DNA of 64,000 nt, from positions 62,001 to 126,000 of the forward strand of contig VIIQ02000589.1 in assembly GCA_007449985.2 (NCBI GenBank), read 5' to 3'. The translations under genes were made by a program, and so were the position numbers. Each line of letters opens with the position of its first letter. The stretch's first letter is position 1. Positions 10,805 to 25,340 of this stretch are shown in pieces. The stretch is from Desmodesmus armatus. Lineage: Eukaryota > Chlorophyta > Chlorophyceae > Sphaeropleales > Scenedesmaceae. The notes beneath the pieces were generated by a model. That model did no database searches. It was not told where the DNA came from and saw only the letters and a list, made by a program, of their open reading frames with translations.

Positions 10805-11948
10805 GTAGCTGGCAGGACAGCAGGCTGGCCTGGAACAACCACTTGGGCACCAGCGGGCACTGGAATGCTCTGGATGGAGGATGCAGTAGCGCCGTGTGGT
10901 CCTGTTGTGGTGGGGTTCTTGATGATCACCTAACCCTGCAGCAGCTTCCTGTGGCCACTGGTGGCTTGAACGGAGGCGACTGGGGTGGACGTGGCTGGGG
11001 TGGGCAGGACAGCACCCCAGCCAAGGTTCTGGATCATGTCTGCACTTGAGCGGCAGGCATCATTGACGATGCCTGCGGGGGAACCAGTAACAGCAGTGGC
11101 AGCAACGGCAGCGGTCAGTAAACACATGCCAGGATGGATGCGGCATGGATGCGGGAGTGGTGCTGCTTTCATGATGTCGTGCCAATGGTAACCTGCCTTG
11201 TTGAGGGACACCTAAATGAATGCAAAGATGCAGTGTTTGCAACATGCAGTGACTGCAGCACTCTGCACTGCAAATGGCAATTGACCGTGCCATCAGCCGC
11301 TTATCAGCAGCAGTTGGGAAAACACCTGGCAGCAGCAGTCAGTCACAAATTTAGCAGCTTACTATAATGTGTCAGCCTGCCGACTCACCCGCATAGAATG
11401 CCATTGCAGTGCATTATGTAGCCACACAGGCTCTGTGCAATGCTGCCAGCAACACACACTTTCTGCAGAAGCAGGCCGCCAAGCAAACCGTGTACACCAC
11501 TCCCCAGCAGGTGGATCCACCAGTGCGGCCACCACCACTCACCATGGCCAACGTGCAAGCCTTCTGTGCAGCGCTGCTGGCTGCTTTGTGGCCGTAGTCC
11601 TTGCAGTCTGCAGGGTTGATCGCTGTTGAGCATGTCTGCTTGCAGACCTGGAGGCAGCTCTGCCAGCCTTGACAGTCCTGTCAGGAGGGCAGAGGGTGCG
11701 CAGCACAACAGAAGGGCAATGAGTAAGCAGGCAGACGATTGTGGCGCCACCCCTTTGGTGCTGCCTATGAACCTGGGGTTTCAGAGAACCTCAAGCATCG
11801 TGTGCCTCAACACCCAGCTTGGCCCTCCCTGTTCTGACTGTGCTGCGCACTCCCTCACCTTGCACTCAATGCAGGGACCAGCAGCAGCTCGGCCAGCGCA
11901 CATCAGAGCCACCAGCAGAAACACAGAGACTGAGCAGCGGGTCATCAT
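10805..11948 (-). pseudogene. Secreted Cys-rich PGQP-repeat protein, copy 2 (pseudogene)
   Basis: Exon 1 (11948-11859) encodes the same signal peptide and CIEC. Exon 2 (11677-11543, 135 nt) is intact (QSCLQVCKQTC, then INPADCKDYGHKAA). Exon 3 is missing: only its last ~25 bases, around 11390-11410, survive fused to intron 2 sequence, removing about 180 bp including six or more Cys codons. Exon 4 (starting 11072) has a stop directly after GHRKLLQG and then loses its PGQP tail by a deletion whose ends share GCTGG (compare 5262-5510 in unit 1). Three independent lesions make this a clear pseudogene. A TATA box remains at 12112-12117. Confidence 0.85.
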
Positions 11949-12117
11949 GCTGGTTGGTTTCACATGGATGTTGACGTGGTAACTATTGAGCTAGTAGTCT
12001 TCTTGATGTCCTGTGGAGCTATCGAAGTTCGTTCCTAGTGGTTTGGCTGTAGTGATTGTTGCGCTTGTGAGATCAAACGGTGTGATGCTTGCTAGAAGCT
12101 AATCTACGGACTTTATA

Positions 12118-12330
12118 GGTGATGTTCGGTGTGATGGCGGACCAAGGACGCTGTGACCACTCCGGGCCCAAAACGTACGTCACACACTCGCAAGGGAGTG
12201 ACACTTCTGTGGGCTTCTTCCCACGAGACTGGCTGGTTGCTACTGCACCTGGCGTCTTTGTTCGCTCTTTGTGGGGCAGGCTGCATGAGAAATTGGTGTC
12301 TCAGGGACCCAAAGTGGGAATGGCCAGCCA
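12118..12330. promoter_or_regulatory. Conserved upstream block (copy 2) with adjacent TATA box
   Basis: Counterpart of 7127-7340. The TATA box (minus strand) is at 12112-12117 in the same CACCTATAAAG context. Confidence 0.45.
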
Positions 12331-12344
12331 CATGTCCCCAAGTG

Positions 12345-12810
12345 GACTAGCTAGCTAGTTCGATTCCTTGATGCACCTCGTACCAATCTTGAAGATTCAG
12401 CAAGCACACTCGTTGTATTGCAACATGCAGTTTCAGATTTTCACTGGGTTGATGCAAGTGCGAATGGTGGAGCAGCAGCATGATAACTTCTTGCTGCTGG
12501 AGATCGCTGCATACGTACGTCATGGGCCTAGCTTTGTACAGGTGCACATAGTGTGCCACAGTGACATGTGACATACGTGCTGCACAGTGTGGTCGAGGCC
12601 CGCACACACATTGAACGCTTGGTTTGCAGACCTGCAACAGCTGTTGCACAAGGTTGAACTTGCTGACCCGCATCAACCGTTTTTACAGCCAAAACCTACA
12701 TACTATTCAAGGCTACATCAGTATTCCGCTTGTAAGCTATCAGGTCTCTCCAGCCAAAAGCCAGGCTGTAGTCGCAGACATCATCATGGTGCCAGGGGAG
12801 CACGAGCTGC
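12345..12810. repeat. Direct repeat flanking duplication unit 2, right copy
   Basis: Diverged copy of 9235-9490: ACTAGCTAGCTAG at the start, CAGTTTCAG, CTGGGTTGATGCA, and near the end CAGGCTGTAGTCGCAGACAT. Confidence 0.55.
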
Positions 12811-13019
12811 AGCTACTGTGGCGCTCATTAGCAGCGGATGATACAGGTATAGTTGCCAGCAAGTTGCAAAGCTTATCCAGGTTTCTTGCTACCTGCGCCA
12901 TGATCTTTGCTCACTTGAAACCGTCTGCTGCTGCTATTGCTGTTCGTCACCCCTTGCAACAGCGGCTGCATGGCCAGCACTGGCAGACAGCAGGCTTCTG
13001 GAAAGCTGTGCAGATGGCA

Positions 13020-16000
13020 GAGGGTCTGCCTCAGGTTTCATAGCAGCCCTGAGGAGCAGCATCAGCAACAGTCTGCAGCAAGCAGCGGTCAGCAGCAAGC
13101 CGGCAACAGCAGTGCTGGAGACAGGGGTGGCATGCTTGCTGAAGTTTCTGCAGATCAACTTGTGCGGGTGAGCTGGCGTGACTGGGGTCTGGATTGTTTC
13201 AGCATACAATCCCAGTGGTCGCAGTGGCACTGAACCGGAGGGTGATCATTTTGGACAGCTGCATCAACCTGGGGGTGTCGATTATAGCTCAAGGTGTCCA
13301 TGCTTTTGGCAACGGTGTGCAGTGAGGATGATCGGTGTCAGAGACAGGGTATTATGACCTTTGCACACTGCCACTTGTGCTGCCTGCACGCTGGTTTGGG
13401 TGCTGCATGCCTCGCCTGTTTTCTTGCGCTGATCACCCCTTGCTGCGATGCCCTGCTTGCTGCTGAACCGCACAGACCTGTGACAAGCCCACACACACCT
13501 TTATGGCAGTCGGCAGATGCTGCAGCAGCTGCAGCTAGCTCCACGGATGGCCCTGCAGGCACATGGGGCAGGCAGGGACCCACACAGAAGCTGGGGCAGG
13601 ACAGCCTGTCGGATGATGACAGGTGTGTGAGAGGAGGGCATGATTTTGAATGTTCAGACCTCAAAATGTCACCCAAGGGAACCCTATGTGCCAATCATCA
13701 TGCAGTGCGACATGGTAGATCACAAGGTTGTTCGTGTGATGGGGGGGGGGGGGGGCATACATGGCTCCTGTCTCTCCAGGACCTGGTGGTGCTTCGCTTG
13801 GCTGTCTTGGTGCGTGTGCTTGTTGCCGTCGCGTGTGCTTGCAACTGTGTAGTCGCTTCTGCAGAGGCGCACTCCTCTGTAATATCTTTCTTCCTTTCTT
13901 TGCCTTTGCAGGTGGGTGGTAGCTCAGCTGGAGGTTGATGGTGAGGATGTGATCGGCAGGGTTCGAGGCCTAGACCTCTTACTGACAGCACTCGTCTGCA
14001 TCGCTGAGCCTCTTGGCTACCTCACCACCACAGACACTCAGCAGCAGCAGCAGCAGCAGCAGGGGCAGTGCACACCCTCAGCAGCAGGTACAGCAGATGC
14101 CAGCCAGCAGCAGCAGGCTGTGCTGGACCTGCAGCAGCTGCAGGAGCTTGGGCTGGGCAGTTGGTGCTGGTGGTGCATGCGTGCAGTGATGCTGCAGCAG
14201 CATGTGCTGTCAGGCCGCAGCAACACACTGCACAGCAGCCTCAAGCAACTCCTGCAGCATACAGTCACCTGGGCAGATGCACTGCCGACAGCAGCTGCTG
14301 CTGGTGCTGCTGGCGGCAGCACTGGCAGCAGCAATGACAGCGATGGCAGCAGCACAGAGGTGCAGGCACAAGTCCTCGCAGCAGTAGCACACCTAGAGGT
14401 GGCCCTGATACAGCAGGCTCTGGGTATAGTCACAGAATCCCAGCAGCAGCTGGAGGCAGCCGCAGCAGCGCTAGGCGTCAAAGTAGAGCTGACCGGGGCG
14501 CTTGGGGTTCGAACCCGGCACCAGATTGACCCCAAGGCTCAGCTTATTGCCGAAATCACACGGCCTGGGCAGCCGGCGGCTGCTGGCAGCAGTGGCAGCG
14601 GCATGGCAGCAGTGCCGGGGCTGCAGGGTTTTGACGTGGCAGCACTAGGGTTTGACGAGGTGGGGCTTACGAAGGAGCTTGAAGGTATGGAAGATGACTC
14701 CGCAGTGTACCTTGCACCCCGCTTGGTGGACAGCACCCAGCCTGGCTCCTCTGCTACTGCGGGCGCTGCCGCTGCTGCTGCTGCTGCTGCTGCTGGTGCG
14801 GCTGGTGATGAGGGCTCCCCTGCAGCAACTAGCACAGCAAGTAGCACGGCAGCAGCCAACGGCGTGGGTACCACACCCACAGAGCAGACAAATGGAGCAG
14901 TGGCTGGCCCTGCTCAGCAGCCGGAGAGGTTGGGGCCGTTGGTTCAGGCTCTGATGCTGGGGTGGGCTGCTCAGATCCGCAAGGGGACTTCGCAGGATGA
15001 GCTGCAGCTGTGGCAGATGGCGCCCTTTGTGGAGGCTGTGCTGCAGCAGCAGCACACACACTACATGCTGCATGCAACGGCCCGGCTGCTGAAGTGCAGG
15101 TGAGAAGGTCAGGGTTACATGGGTGGAAGGGGAGAGAAAACTACCGCTGTATTATGTTGCCTCTGTGCTGTCATTTGCTCATGCTGACTCCCTGGCTGGT
15201 TGCAATGGTTTGTGTTGACACAGGGAGTGCCGGGAGGCTGAGCATTAAAGCACAACAGTCACACGTGTCACTTTTTTGTTGGCAGCATCCCTGCATGCAT
15301 GGACTCAGATATCACAAAGCGTGTCGGCCTGGTCAACATGTGGCACGGGGCATTCATCAATCATCACCAATCTGAATCATCTCATGGTGCAGCTCGACTG
15401 CTGCTGCGCAGCTGCAGCTGATCAGGCATTTAGTAACCACCTGAACCGTCAGTACATACACCACCAGACCGAACCCCTGCCTCCAACCTTCGCCACTGCC
15501 TACCGCACTCCAGCACTTGCAACATCCTCACTTCTGCGCTCCCTCTCCCTACAGGCATGAGAAGGCTCGTGGTCGCACCCGTGAGCGCGCCCTCATGCAG
15601 CTGGAGCAGCTGTGCAGCGCGCTAGAGGCAACACAGCCAGCCGTGGATGTGCGGCTGCCCTTTGTCTTTGGGGTGCGCTTTCCCCTGTGGCCCCTGCTGC
15701 GCAAGGAGCTGGCAGAGTTCTACATTGCCATGGGCTTTGTAGGTGGGTGCTGGGAGGCTCGGCTGCCTGTTGACATGAAAGCCAGCTTGGGGTAGGTGGG
15801 TGCTGGGAGGCTAGCAGCTGCATGGTTGTGCCGGGGTTGTGAGTTTGACTGTACGATGATGTACAGCGAGGGTATCTTACCCCCGACATCGAGCAGCATA
15901 GTGCCTGAGTCGCCTGTGACAGCCTGTGACAGCCTGCCAGGCTGAAACGGTGAAATTCACCCATCTTGGTCAGAGGCTCTGTGCAGCGAAAGGTGCGGTC

Positions 16001-16103
16001 TCGTTGAGATCCTCCAGAATGCAAGTGTCTGTCAGCATTTGCCAAAGAGTTGCAGGGACCTTGCCACTGACCAGATGCGGTTTCCAAGGCATGCCGTGCA
16101 GCA

Positions 16104-16189
<86 letters not shown>

Positions 16190-19100
16190 AACACCAGCAG
16201 CCGCACCTGCTGTCTCAAGCTGAGTCACCGCTTCTCCTGCCGTTGCTTGTTTTGGGGCCGTGTTTCTGATTGGTGCAGGTGCTGCACTGAAGATCTTTGA
16301 GGCTCTTGAGATGTGGGACCAGCTGATTGTGTGCTACAGGCTGCTGGAGAAGAAGCAGGCTGCACAGGAGCTGGTGCTGGCACGGCTGCAGGTGGGCCAG
16401 CACATAGAGAGAATGCATGCTCTGTCATTTTAGCGCTGTCCACCAGGATAGTCTGAGCAAGCCAGGGCTCCTCAGTGCAAGCAAGTGTCATTGGCGAGGT
16501 AGTAAGGGGAGTGTTCACCAATTCACAGGACCTGCCTCTCTGCTTGGGCATATTGTGTGTTTCCTGAGGCTGAGAGGTGACTTTGGTGCAGTGTGGCCTT
16601 GACAGCTGCACCAGACAGACAAGACCCTCAGTGAGCGTTTCGACAAGCAAGCCCCAGCACACGTAGCACACTTACCATCAAGAAGCGTGCACCTCAGTTT
16701 TGCGCGCTTGGCATGCTATGTTCACAAAGCCTGCAGGCTCCACATGCATGCATGACATATTGCCAAACACGTCGGCGGCTCCAAACCTGCTGATCCAGCA
16801 ACCCTTCACCTAAGCTGTGTCTCCTGCCTGCCATCCCTCCCATGTCTTCAGGCATGCCCTACTGATGCCAAGCTGTGGTGTGCGCTCGGCGACATCACCC
16901 AGCAGGATGAGCATTATGTGAAGGCCTGGGAAGTCAGCAAGCACAGGAGCTCACGCGCACAGAGGAGCTTGGGCAGGTGAGATCAATGACTAAGTGGGTT
17001 TAGTCAGCACTCAGACACCATGCCTTGTGGTATCGTGGACAGCACATGTCAGCAGAGGCATCAACGTACAGGCAGTGACACTCTGTGCTACAGCAGGTCA
17101 TCATGTACGGACATGGCAAGATAGCATGTCCAGCCGTGCGATTGAAGCAGGGCGTCTGCTTGGATGCAGCTTTTGCTGGCTATGTTCAAGGGTGCAGACT
17201 GGGGCCTGATGACAGTGGCCATGTTGATGCACTACAGTCAATCAGCCACTTGCTGGTCTTGTCAGGCACTGCCTGGCAGGGGGGGGGGGGGGCATCCCAC
17301 CTTGGTAGACTGCTGAACAAAGCCGGCATGTGCACCTCACACCAATTCGCTGCCCTTTTGGCCTGTTTGATTTACAATGCTGAGTAGCCCAGCAACCGGC
17401 ACAACATATGCCTGTGTAAATATTGTGTGTGTGTATGGTATCCCAGGTCTGCCGTGCGCCGCAAGGAGTACCAGGCTGCTGCCACTGCCTATGAGGCTGC
17501 CCTGGCCCTCAACCCGCTGCACCATGACGTCTGGTTCCGCCTGGGCTACTGCTACCTGCGCCTGGAGCAAAATCAGAAGGCACTGCAGGTGGGAGTACTG
17601 TACAGTCTTGCAGCATGAACCTCAGGCGCTAGGGAGAAAGTGGGACCAAGTATATGGGGAAGAACATGTTACACGCAGCACACCCGCCACACATCAATGG
17701 CATTGCCTGCCAGGGTTCAACCGCGTGAAACACTACATACTCATCAAGTGGTCGTTGTGTCATCTTTATGTTTCTTGGTAGTGTCCAATATAGGCTGTTA
17801 GGACTGTGACGTACACCCTCAAACAACAGAAGAACTTACAGCATGCTGCACTTGTGTTGGGTGTTGTTTCCTGCAGGCGTTCAGCAAGGTGACCCACCAG
17901 GAGCCTGAGCATGGGGAGGCCTGGGCCAACTTGAGCGCCCTGTGGCTGCAGGAGGGGGGCTGGAGGGAGGCGCTGCATGCGGCAGAGCAGGCTGTCAAGC
18001 TGAAGAGGGACAGCTGGCAGACCTGGGACAACTATGCACTGGCAGCAGCACAGGCACAGGCAGCCACATCCTGTGTTAGGGGCATGGCAGAGGTGAGGGT
18101 AGTTGCTGCTGGCTGTTGGCTGCTGGCTACGGTCGCTTGCATGCTTGTCTTCCTCATGGACACTGCCACTCGCAAGCTGCCTTGCAGCTTGACTTGCCTT
18201 CCTTGCCATTGGAAGGGGCGGGTTTGGTTGTATTCTTGTCAGCACATTGATGGCACCAGGCAGGGTAGGGTGGCTGCTGGTGGTGACCTATGTTGGGAGT
18301 TCAACTCACACCTCCTGCCCTAGTGGCAAAGCCGAGCTGTGTTGTTCACACCCCGAGCTGGGAACATGGGGTGGAAGGGCTGCAATGCTAGCAGCTCCCT
18401 TGTCCCAGTCTGCTGCTTATCGACAGCCGTCTGGGCTTCTGTTGTTGCTGCTGCTGTGCACAGGTGCTGCAGCTGACGCAAGGTCAGCGCTTCCCCCTGC
18501 AGACAGCAGAGCTGCTGATGGGCCTGCTGGAGCAGCAGCACCAGCAGCTCAGCAGCAGCACGAATGATGCCAACTCCGCCACTGCCACACTCAACGACAC
18601 CCCAGCTGCACCAGCAGATGCTAACGCAGAAGATGCAGAAGACGGGGAGGTCATGGAACCTCCTGAGCAGCTACTGCAGATGCTTGACCTCACAGCAGCC
18701 TTACCCGGTGGCAGTAACAGCACCCCCGGTGGCAGTAACAGCACCGAGGCAGCAGGCGGTGAGGTGCAGGCGGCTGCAAGTGCGGCGGCGACCGCAGCGG
18801 CGCTGCAGCGCAACCATCAGCAGGCGCTGCAGCAGTTTGGAGGTGTGCTGAAGCAGGTTACCAACAGTCCTGCCTGTGGTGCTGCTGTGTGGGGTCTGCT
18901 GGGGCGCTGGTATGCGCATCAAGGCCAGCATCTCAGCAATCAGGAGGCAAGACTCAAACAGGTGAGCCAGCAGTATGGATTCAAGTATAGACAGCTGTCC
19001 ACTTGGGGGTTGCAATGGACAGCACTCGGGGTTGCGTCGGAATGACCATGCACACGTGTCAGGAGGGTGAGTCACTCACACGGTGTGGTACTCGTACGTG

Positions 19101-19617
19101 CAGTGCATCGTTGTGTTGACCCAAGTGGTCCCATGCACACTAGCCTGTCGAAAGTCGCAAGCCATATGCGCGGTGTGTCATGACAGCTTGTGAGTATGCC
19201 TTGGCATGTATCCACTGCTTCTTTGAATGCCCACTCACAACGCGCCGGCTACACTTGCGCCGTAATTTGTCATGTTTTCACTCCCTTGTGCCATCCTTCG
19301 CCTTTTCCTATCTGCCTCATGCTTTGCTGCAGGTGCGTGCACTGCAGAGCAGCCCATACAAGTCTGATCGTGAGGCTTTTGAGGCCATGGCAGATGCTTC
19401 AACACAGCTGTGCAGGGCGTACCTGGCCACGGCAGCAGCAGGCCAAGGCGGCATCAGGGAGCTGGCTGCAGGGCGCATGCACTTGAGGGGGCTGTTGAAG
19501 CAGTGTGAGGCCTCCTTTGAGGAGAGTGAGGAGTATAAGGTGCTGCAGGAGCTGCTGCAGCAGGTGGTGGAGGCTGAGGATGCTGCAGTGGCAGCGAAGA
19601 AGGCAGCAGCTCTGTAG
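13020..19617 (+). CDS. Tetratricopeptide repeat protein 27 (TTC27/Emw1) homologue
   Basis: TPR protein of the TTC27/yeast Emw1 family, conserved across eukaryotes. Phase-consistent exons: 13912-15099, 15555-15742, 16279-16391, 16852-16976, 17447-17588, 17877-18092, 18464-18961 and 19333-19617 (TAG). Diagnostic pieces in order: QLEVDGEDVIGRVRGLDLLL, RTRERALMQLEQL, FEALEMWDQLIVCYRLL, LWCALGDITQQDEHYVKAW, KEYQAAATAYEAALALNP with WFRLGYCYLRLEQN (TPRs), EHGEAWANLSALWLQEGG, and VKLKRDSWQTWDNYALAA. The N-terminus is not resolved: a candidate exon ending at 13167 reads LETGVACLLKFLQINLCG, the expected conserved segment, and an exon joining it to 13912 is missing from my model. Poly-Gln, poly-Ala and Ser/Thr insertions in the 13912 and 18464 exons are not family features. 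Intron 2 of the firm model holds (CTG)28. Confidence 0.88.
16105..16188 (+). repeat. (CTG)28 microsatellite in a TTC27 intron
   Basis: 84 nt of uninterrupted CTG on the transcribed sense strand, within the intron 15743-16278 and about 90 bp before the acceptor. Apparent poly-Ala, poly-Leu, poly-Cys and poly-Gln frames here are products of the repeat. Confidence 0.97.
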
Positions 19618-20568
19618 TTGGTGTTGTGTCGTATGGGCTGCGGCTTCACTGGCTATGTTTTGGTTGTGTTGAGTGCATGCAGCAGAGTGGTATCTCAAGT
19701 TGCAACTGGCCTCATGCTTGGGCAGCTCCATCACTGATGGTAGTCTCACAGCAGATCACAACCTTGCGCCACTGCTGGCCGCGGAAGGCCCCCCCTACAT
19801 GAGGGTGGTGGGCCAGAAAAAGGATGGCACGAAAAGCGTAGTAGGCCTTGTCGTGCCATGACAAGAAGGGGGGGGGGGGTGGACTGAGGCGGTGCCCAAG
19901 CAGTTGCTGTGCGATGATGGACGGCAGGGATGCATGGGCGCAGCGGGAGGCCGCGCGACGATGATGATTTGTGTTACATTGGGGCCTGTCAATCCAGACC
20001 ATAAGCTGCCGACCGTGTGTGATTTGTTACAAGAGGCCCCGTCGATTCGGGATGATGATGATGATGATTTGTGTTACATTGGGGCCTGTCAATCCAGGCC
20101 ATAAGCTGCCGACCAGTGGCAACCGGGGACACCAATCCATTAATGAATAATGAATGAAGGTGTTACACGGGTTTCTCAAGCAACTACGTTGCAACTGAAC
20201 CCAGCCACGGATGGACACAACCAGTACGGAAGGGGGCCGTTCGGACAAACCCCACCATCAAAAGCTTGTCACGCACACTCAGTGTGCTTCCAGATTGCGA
20301 AAACAGAGATATAATACACTGGAAGGACTGAATGGCGCCAACGGCACTGCTTCTCGCACCTGCAGGGTTGCGATAAGAAAGGGCGGACGGAACAGAAAAC
20401 AGCGAACACACAGCTGCGAGCCACAAACCACTCCCACATGTTGCAGTGGGCGTACGTGGGGGCAACTTCACCGACACCACCAATCCATTATCCCCCAAAA
20501 GTAACAAGCCAGTGGTTCAGTGCATTGCCCTGGCGTGGATCACGAGCAGCACCTCCGTGTACGCGAAA
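19618..20568. other. Repeat-rich flank of tRNA-Ala copy 2
   Basis: No gene seen. It contains G11 at 19868-19878, a segment (about 19893-19955, GGTGCCCAAGCAG ... AGGGATGCATGGGCGCAGCG) shared with the flanks of the other two tRNA-Ala genes, a 55-bp repeat, and a stretch (about 20158-20233) related to 25710-25790. Compared with the other two units, about 500 extra bases separate the shared segment from the tRNA, so something has inserted here. Confidence 0.5.
19960..20114. repeat. 55-bp direct repeat, exactly 100 bp apart
   Basis: The unit GATGATGATTTGTGTTACAT ... AAGCTGCCGACC occurs at 19960-20014 and 20060-20114 with one mismatch. The 45 bp between includes TTGTTACAAGAGGCCCCGTC, which is also found near tRNA-Ala copy 3 (about 27587-27607). 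Confidence 0.85.
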
Positions 20569-20607
20569 TCGCGCCCCGAAAATTTGCGCCCACTGCTAAA
20601 CCCTGAC
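20569..20607 (+). promoter_or_regulatory. Conserved block upstream of tRNA-Ala copy 2
   Basis: TCGCGCCCCGAAAATTTGCG followed by GCTAAACCCTGAC, 87 bp before the tRNA. See the equivalent blocks at 3721 and 27661. Confidence 0.5.
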
Positions 20608-20655
20608 CTAAAACTTTGATCCATGTGTGCCAAATTCTGCGTGGTTATCGATCTT

Positions 20656-20728
20656 GGGGGTGTAGCTCAATTGGTAGAGCGATCGCTTTGCATGCGATAG
20701 GTACGGGGATCGAAGCCCTGCACCTCCA
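20656..20728 (+). tRNA. tRNA-Ala(UGC), copy 2
   Basis: Identical in all 73 positions to copy 1 (3812-3884), anticodon TGC. Followed by CTTTATGTT as in copy 1, then a short (GAA)n run at about 20750-20769. Confidence 0.95.
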
Positions 20729-20770
20729 CTTTATGTTCGTGTGATTTTGAAGAAGAAGAAGAAGAAGAAG

Positions 20771-22175
20771 GAGGGGTCACAGGGCGACTCATGCAGCTGC
20801 GCTGCTACTGCTGCTCTGAGGCTATGCTGCAACCTGGCATTTTTGCCACCCACCCATCATGCCAGCTTTTTGCCAGCCCGGTCACATTCTTGCCTTGCCA
20901 TGTCAGCTTTGTCACAGCTTGTCTGTGTCAGCATGTCCACAACCGCGCATGCTGTGTTGGCAAGTTCCCTGTGTGCATGTTGCTTGCCAACACAGCATGT
21001 GTTACAGGCGGTTGCACCCAGGGTACTACCCTATGATAGCCATCTGGGGTTACTAACCCCACCTGAGGTGGGGCCGCTTTGAGCAGCACAGACCGGGTCG
21101 GACTGGCATCTCAGGATCTCTCTGCGCTGATCATGTGATGTATGAATGCATATTGAAACATGTAGGCATGTGAGCAGCAGCTGCAAGCATCTGGCACAAG
21201 CAGTGTTGTAGACTTGTGCTTTTTTTGGGGGGGGGGGGGTGTTGTGAAGACTGTTGCTTATGCATTTTCGCAAGGTGGCCCCTGCTGCTGTTACATAACA
21301 GCACTCCCACCCTCTGTCGGGTGTGCCCCAGCGCCCTGTGGCGACTGTCCCAAGAGTGATGCACATGCATGCTCTGAACACCGCACACAGCATCACTGAT
21401 GCTGTGCCCAATACACCCTGCCTTCAGGCACATCTCTTGTGCCTGCAGTGAATGCGGACTACCTCAGCTTCCATGCACAGCAGGACGACAGCAGCGCTGA
21501 GGCCGGCAGACAACAGAAGTGGCAATCTGTCCTTCGTGTGGATCAAGCCTTCTTGGGAAGCACCTTCGCAAGTGTCATAGTGAACGAGACATAAGTGGCC
21601 AGGTATGTCGTTGGTTCCGTTAAGGCAGGTTTGATCAACATGCCCCAAATTGAAGTCCGATAGGGCGGCCGGCCGTTACCTTTCAACGGCCCGCGCCGCA
21701 ACGGTTCAGGGAGCGGGCACCTCCCATGTGTCATCTGCTTAGAGCATTGTACGTTGCAAGGCGAAAGTGCTAGTATTGGACTGCTGTTGTCGGACGCAAT
21801 CGTCCGCTTGCATCATAGTATGACCGGGGCGTCAGTTGACATGTCGCCGTGGAGGGTGCGGGGACCGATACACATTCGCCACACTTGTTCACGAGAACGT
21901 ACATTGAGGTGCGTGTGCGGATGCTTGCAAGCCCAAACTTTGATCCGTATTCAGCGGCGGACCCGCACGCGCACGTGGACGCAACCCGGAAGGTATCAGC
22001 CGTCCCGGCATCATGCGCAGGTACGCTGCTGGCGGGCATTTCCCTCAAGAGTTTGGTACATCCATGCTGACAGATGCCACTCCGCTCATTTCAAACCGTT
22101 CCTCCCCTGATACCGTACAGGCTGCACACCCCACTGCTGACATGTTTTGCTGCTGCCTGTGCCAGATGGAGTTGC
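20771..22175. other. Stretch without a recognised gene
   Basis: Contains a G12 run near 21227-21238 and several short open frames with no family resemblance. The stretch 21750-22110 has less CAG/CTG character and several frames open at once, but I cannot support a gene in it. Confidence 0.4.
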
Positions 22176-22515
22176 ATGGACTTCCTGCTGGGCCAGCTGG
22201 CTGGGCTGCTGGGGATTTGGGCAATGCTGCTGATCATGCAGGGCCCTGCTGTGGTGGTACCGCAGGCCAATCCACTCCTCAATGGTGCTGGCAAGTCCTG
22301 CCCAACATCTAATGCAACCCACAATCAACCGCACTAGCGTCGGTGCATCGCACCGCTGTTGCACTACAGCCCAGGGCAGGTAACTTGCAGTGACCAAAAG
22401 GCACTTTCATGCATTCAGATTGGAGCAGGCAATCATTTCACACCTCCAGTACGAACCTGCAGGCCAATTTTTTGCTGCACTGTTGGTGTACTTGTCCCAC
22501 AACACACCTTGCTAG

Positions 22516-24788
<2,273 letters not shown>

Positions 24789-24828
24789 GTGACCAGGCTT
24801 TGCCGTACATGTTGATGCGTGTCACTGA

Positions 24829-25009
24829 GGCTGAAGCAGACGCACGCGTGTTACTATAGGAGCAGTATCTCTGTGGTTCTGAGTGTCAGCCTTGATCAAG
24901 GCTGATCCAGACGTGTTGCTATAGGAGCAGCACCTCTGTGGTTGTTAGTATCAAGGCTGATGCAGACGTGCCACTATAGGAGCAGCATCTCTGTGGTATC
25001 GAGTGTCAA
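24829..25009. repeat. Tandem repeat of ~55 bp x 3
   Basis: Units start at 24829 (71 nt, with a small internal duplication), 24900 and 24955 (55 nt each). Each contains GGCTGA-CAGACG, CTATAGGAGCAG and TCTCTGTGG-like cores. A fourth unit begins at 25010 and decays. Confidence 0.85.
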
Positions 25010-25273
25010 GGCTGAAGCAGCCAGAGTCGTGCCAGGCCGATTTTATGTGAATGAATGCATGTGCTGATCTGCACTATGCGTGAGTGGGACACTGTGCTGA
25101 GCTGCACCGTGCCACGGTGCTGTGCTGCACTGCGCGCGAGTGGGGCACTGTGCTTTGATTCAACTTGAACGCATGTGCTGGGTGCAAAACAATGAATATC
25201 AGCTTGATGCCAGATCACATTGCTAACCGCATGTCTGGAAAGGTGTGATGTGGCCCAATTGCGATCACTGATC

Positions 25274-25340
25274 GGGCAGCAACCCCTGCCCAAACAGTGT
25301 TTGGGCAGGGGTTGCAGTGTTTGGGCAGGGGTTGCTGCCC
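25274..25340. repeat. Two alternative hairpins sharing one left arm
   Basis: The left arm 25274-25296 (ending CCTGCCCAAACA) is complementary to two right arms: TGTTTGGGCAGGGGTTGC at 25298-25315 (18 bp, 1-nt loop, so cruciform-like) and the longer 25318-25340 (23 bp). Confidence 0.85.

Noticed and set aside
13741..13756. Poly-G tracts (also 2599, 17280, 19868, 21227, 28087, 42660) as G-quadruplex regulators
   Set aside because: They are single homopolymer runs typical of this genome and prone to length error; nothing ties them to promoters.
15593..16300. Long poly-Ala, poly-Gln, poly-Leu and poly-Cys frames
   Set aside because: Products of the (CTG)28 tract and of the antisense of TTC27 exons.
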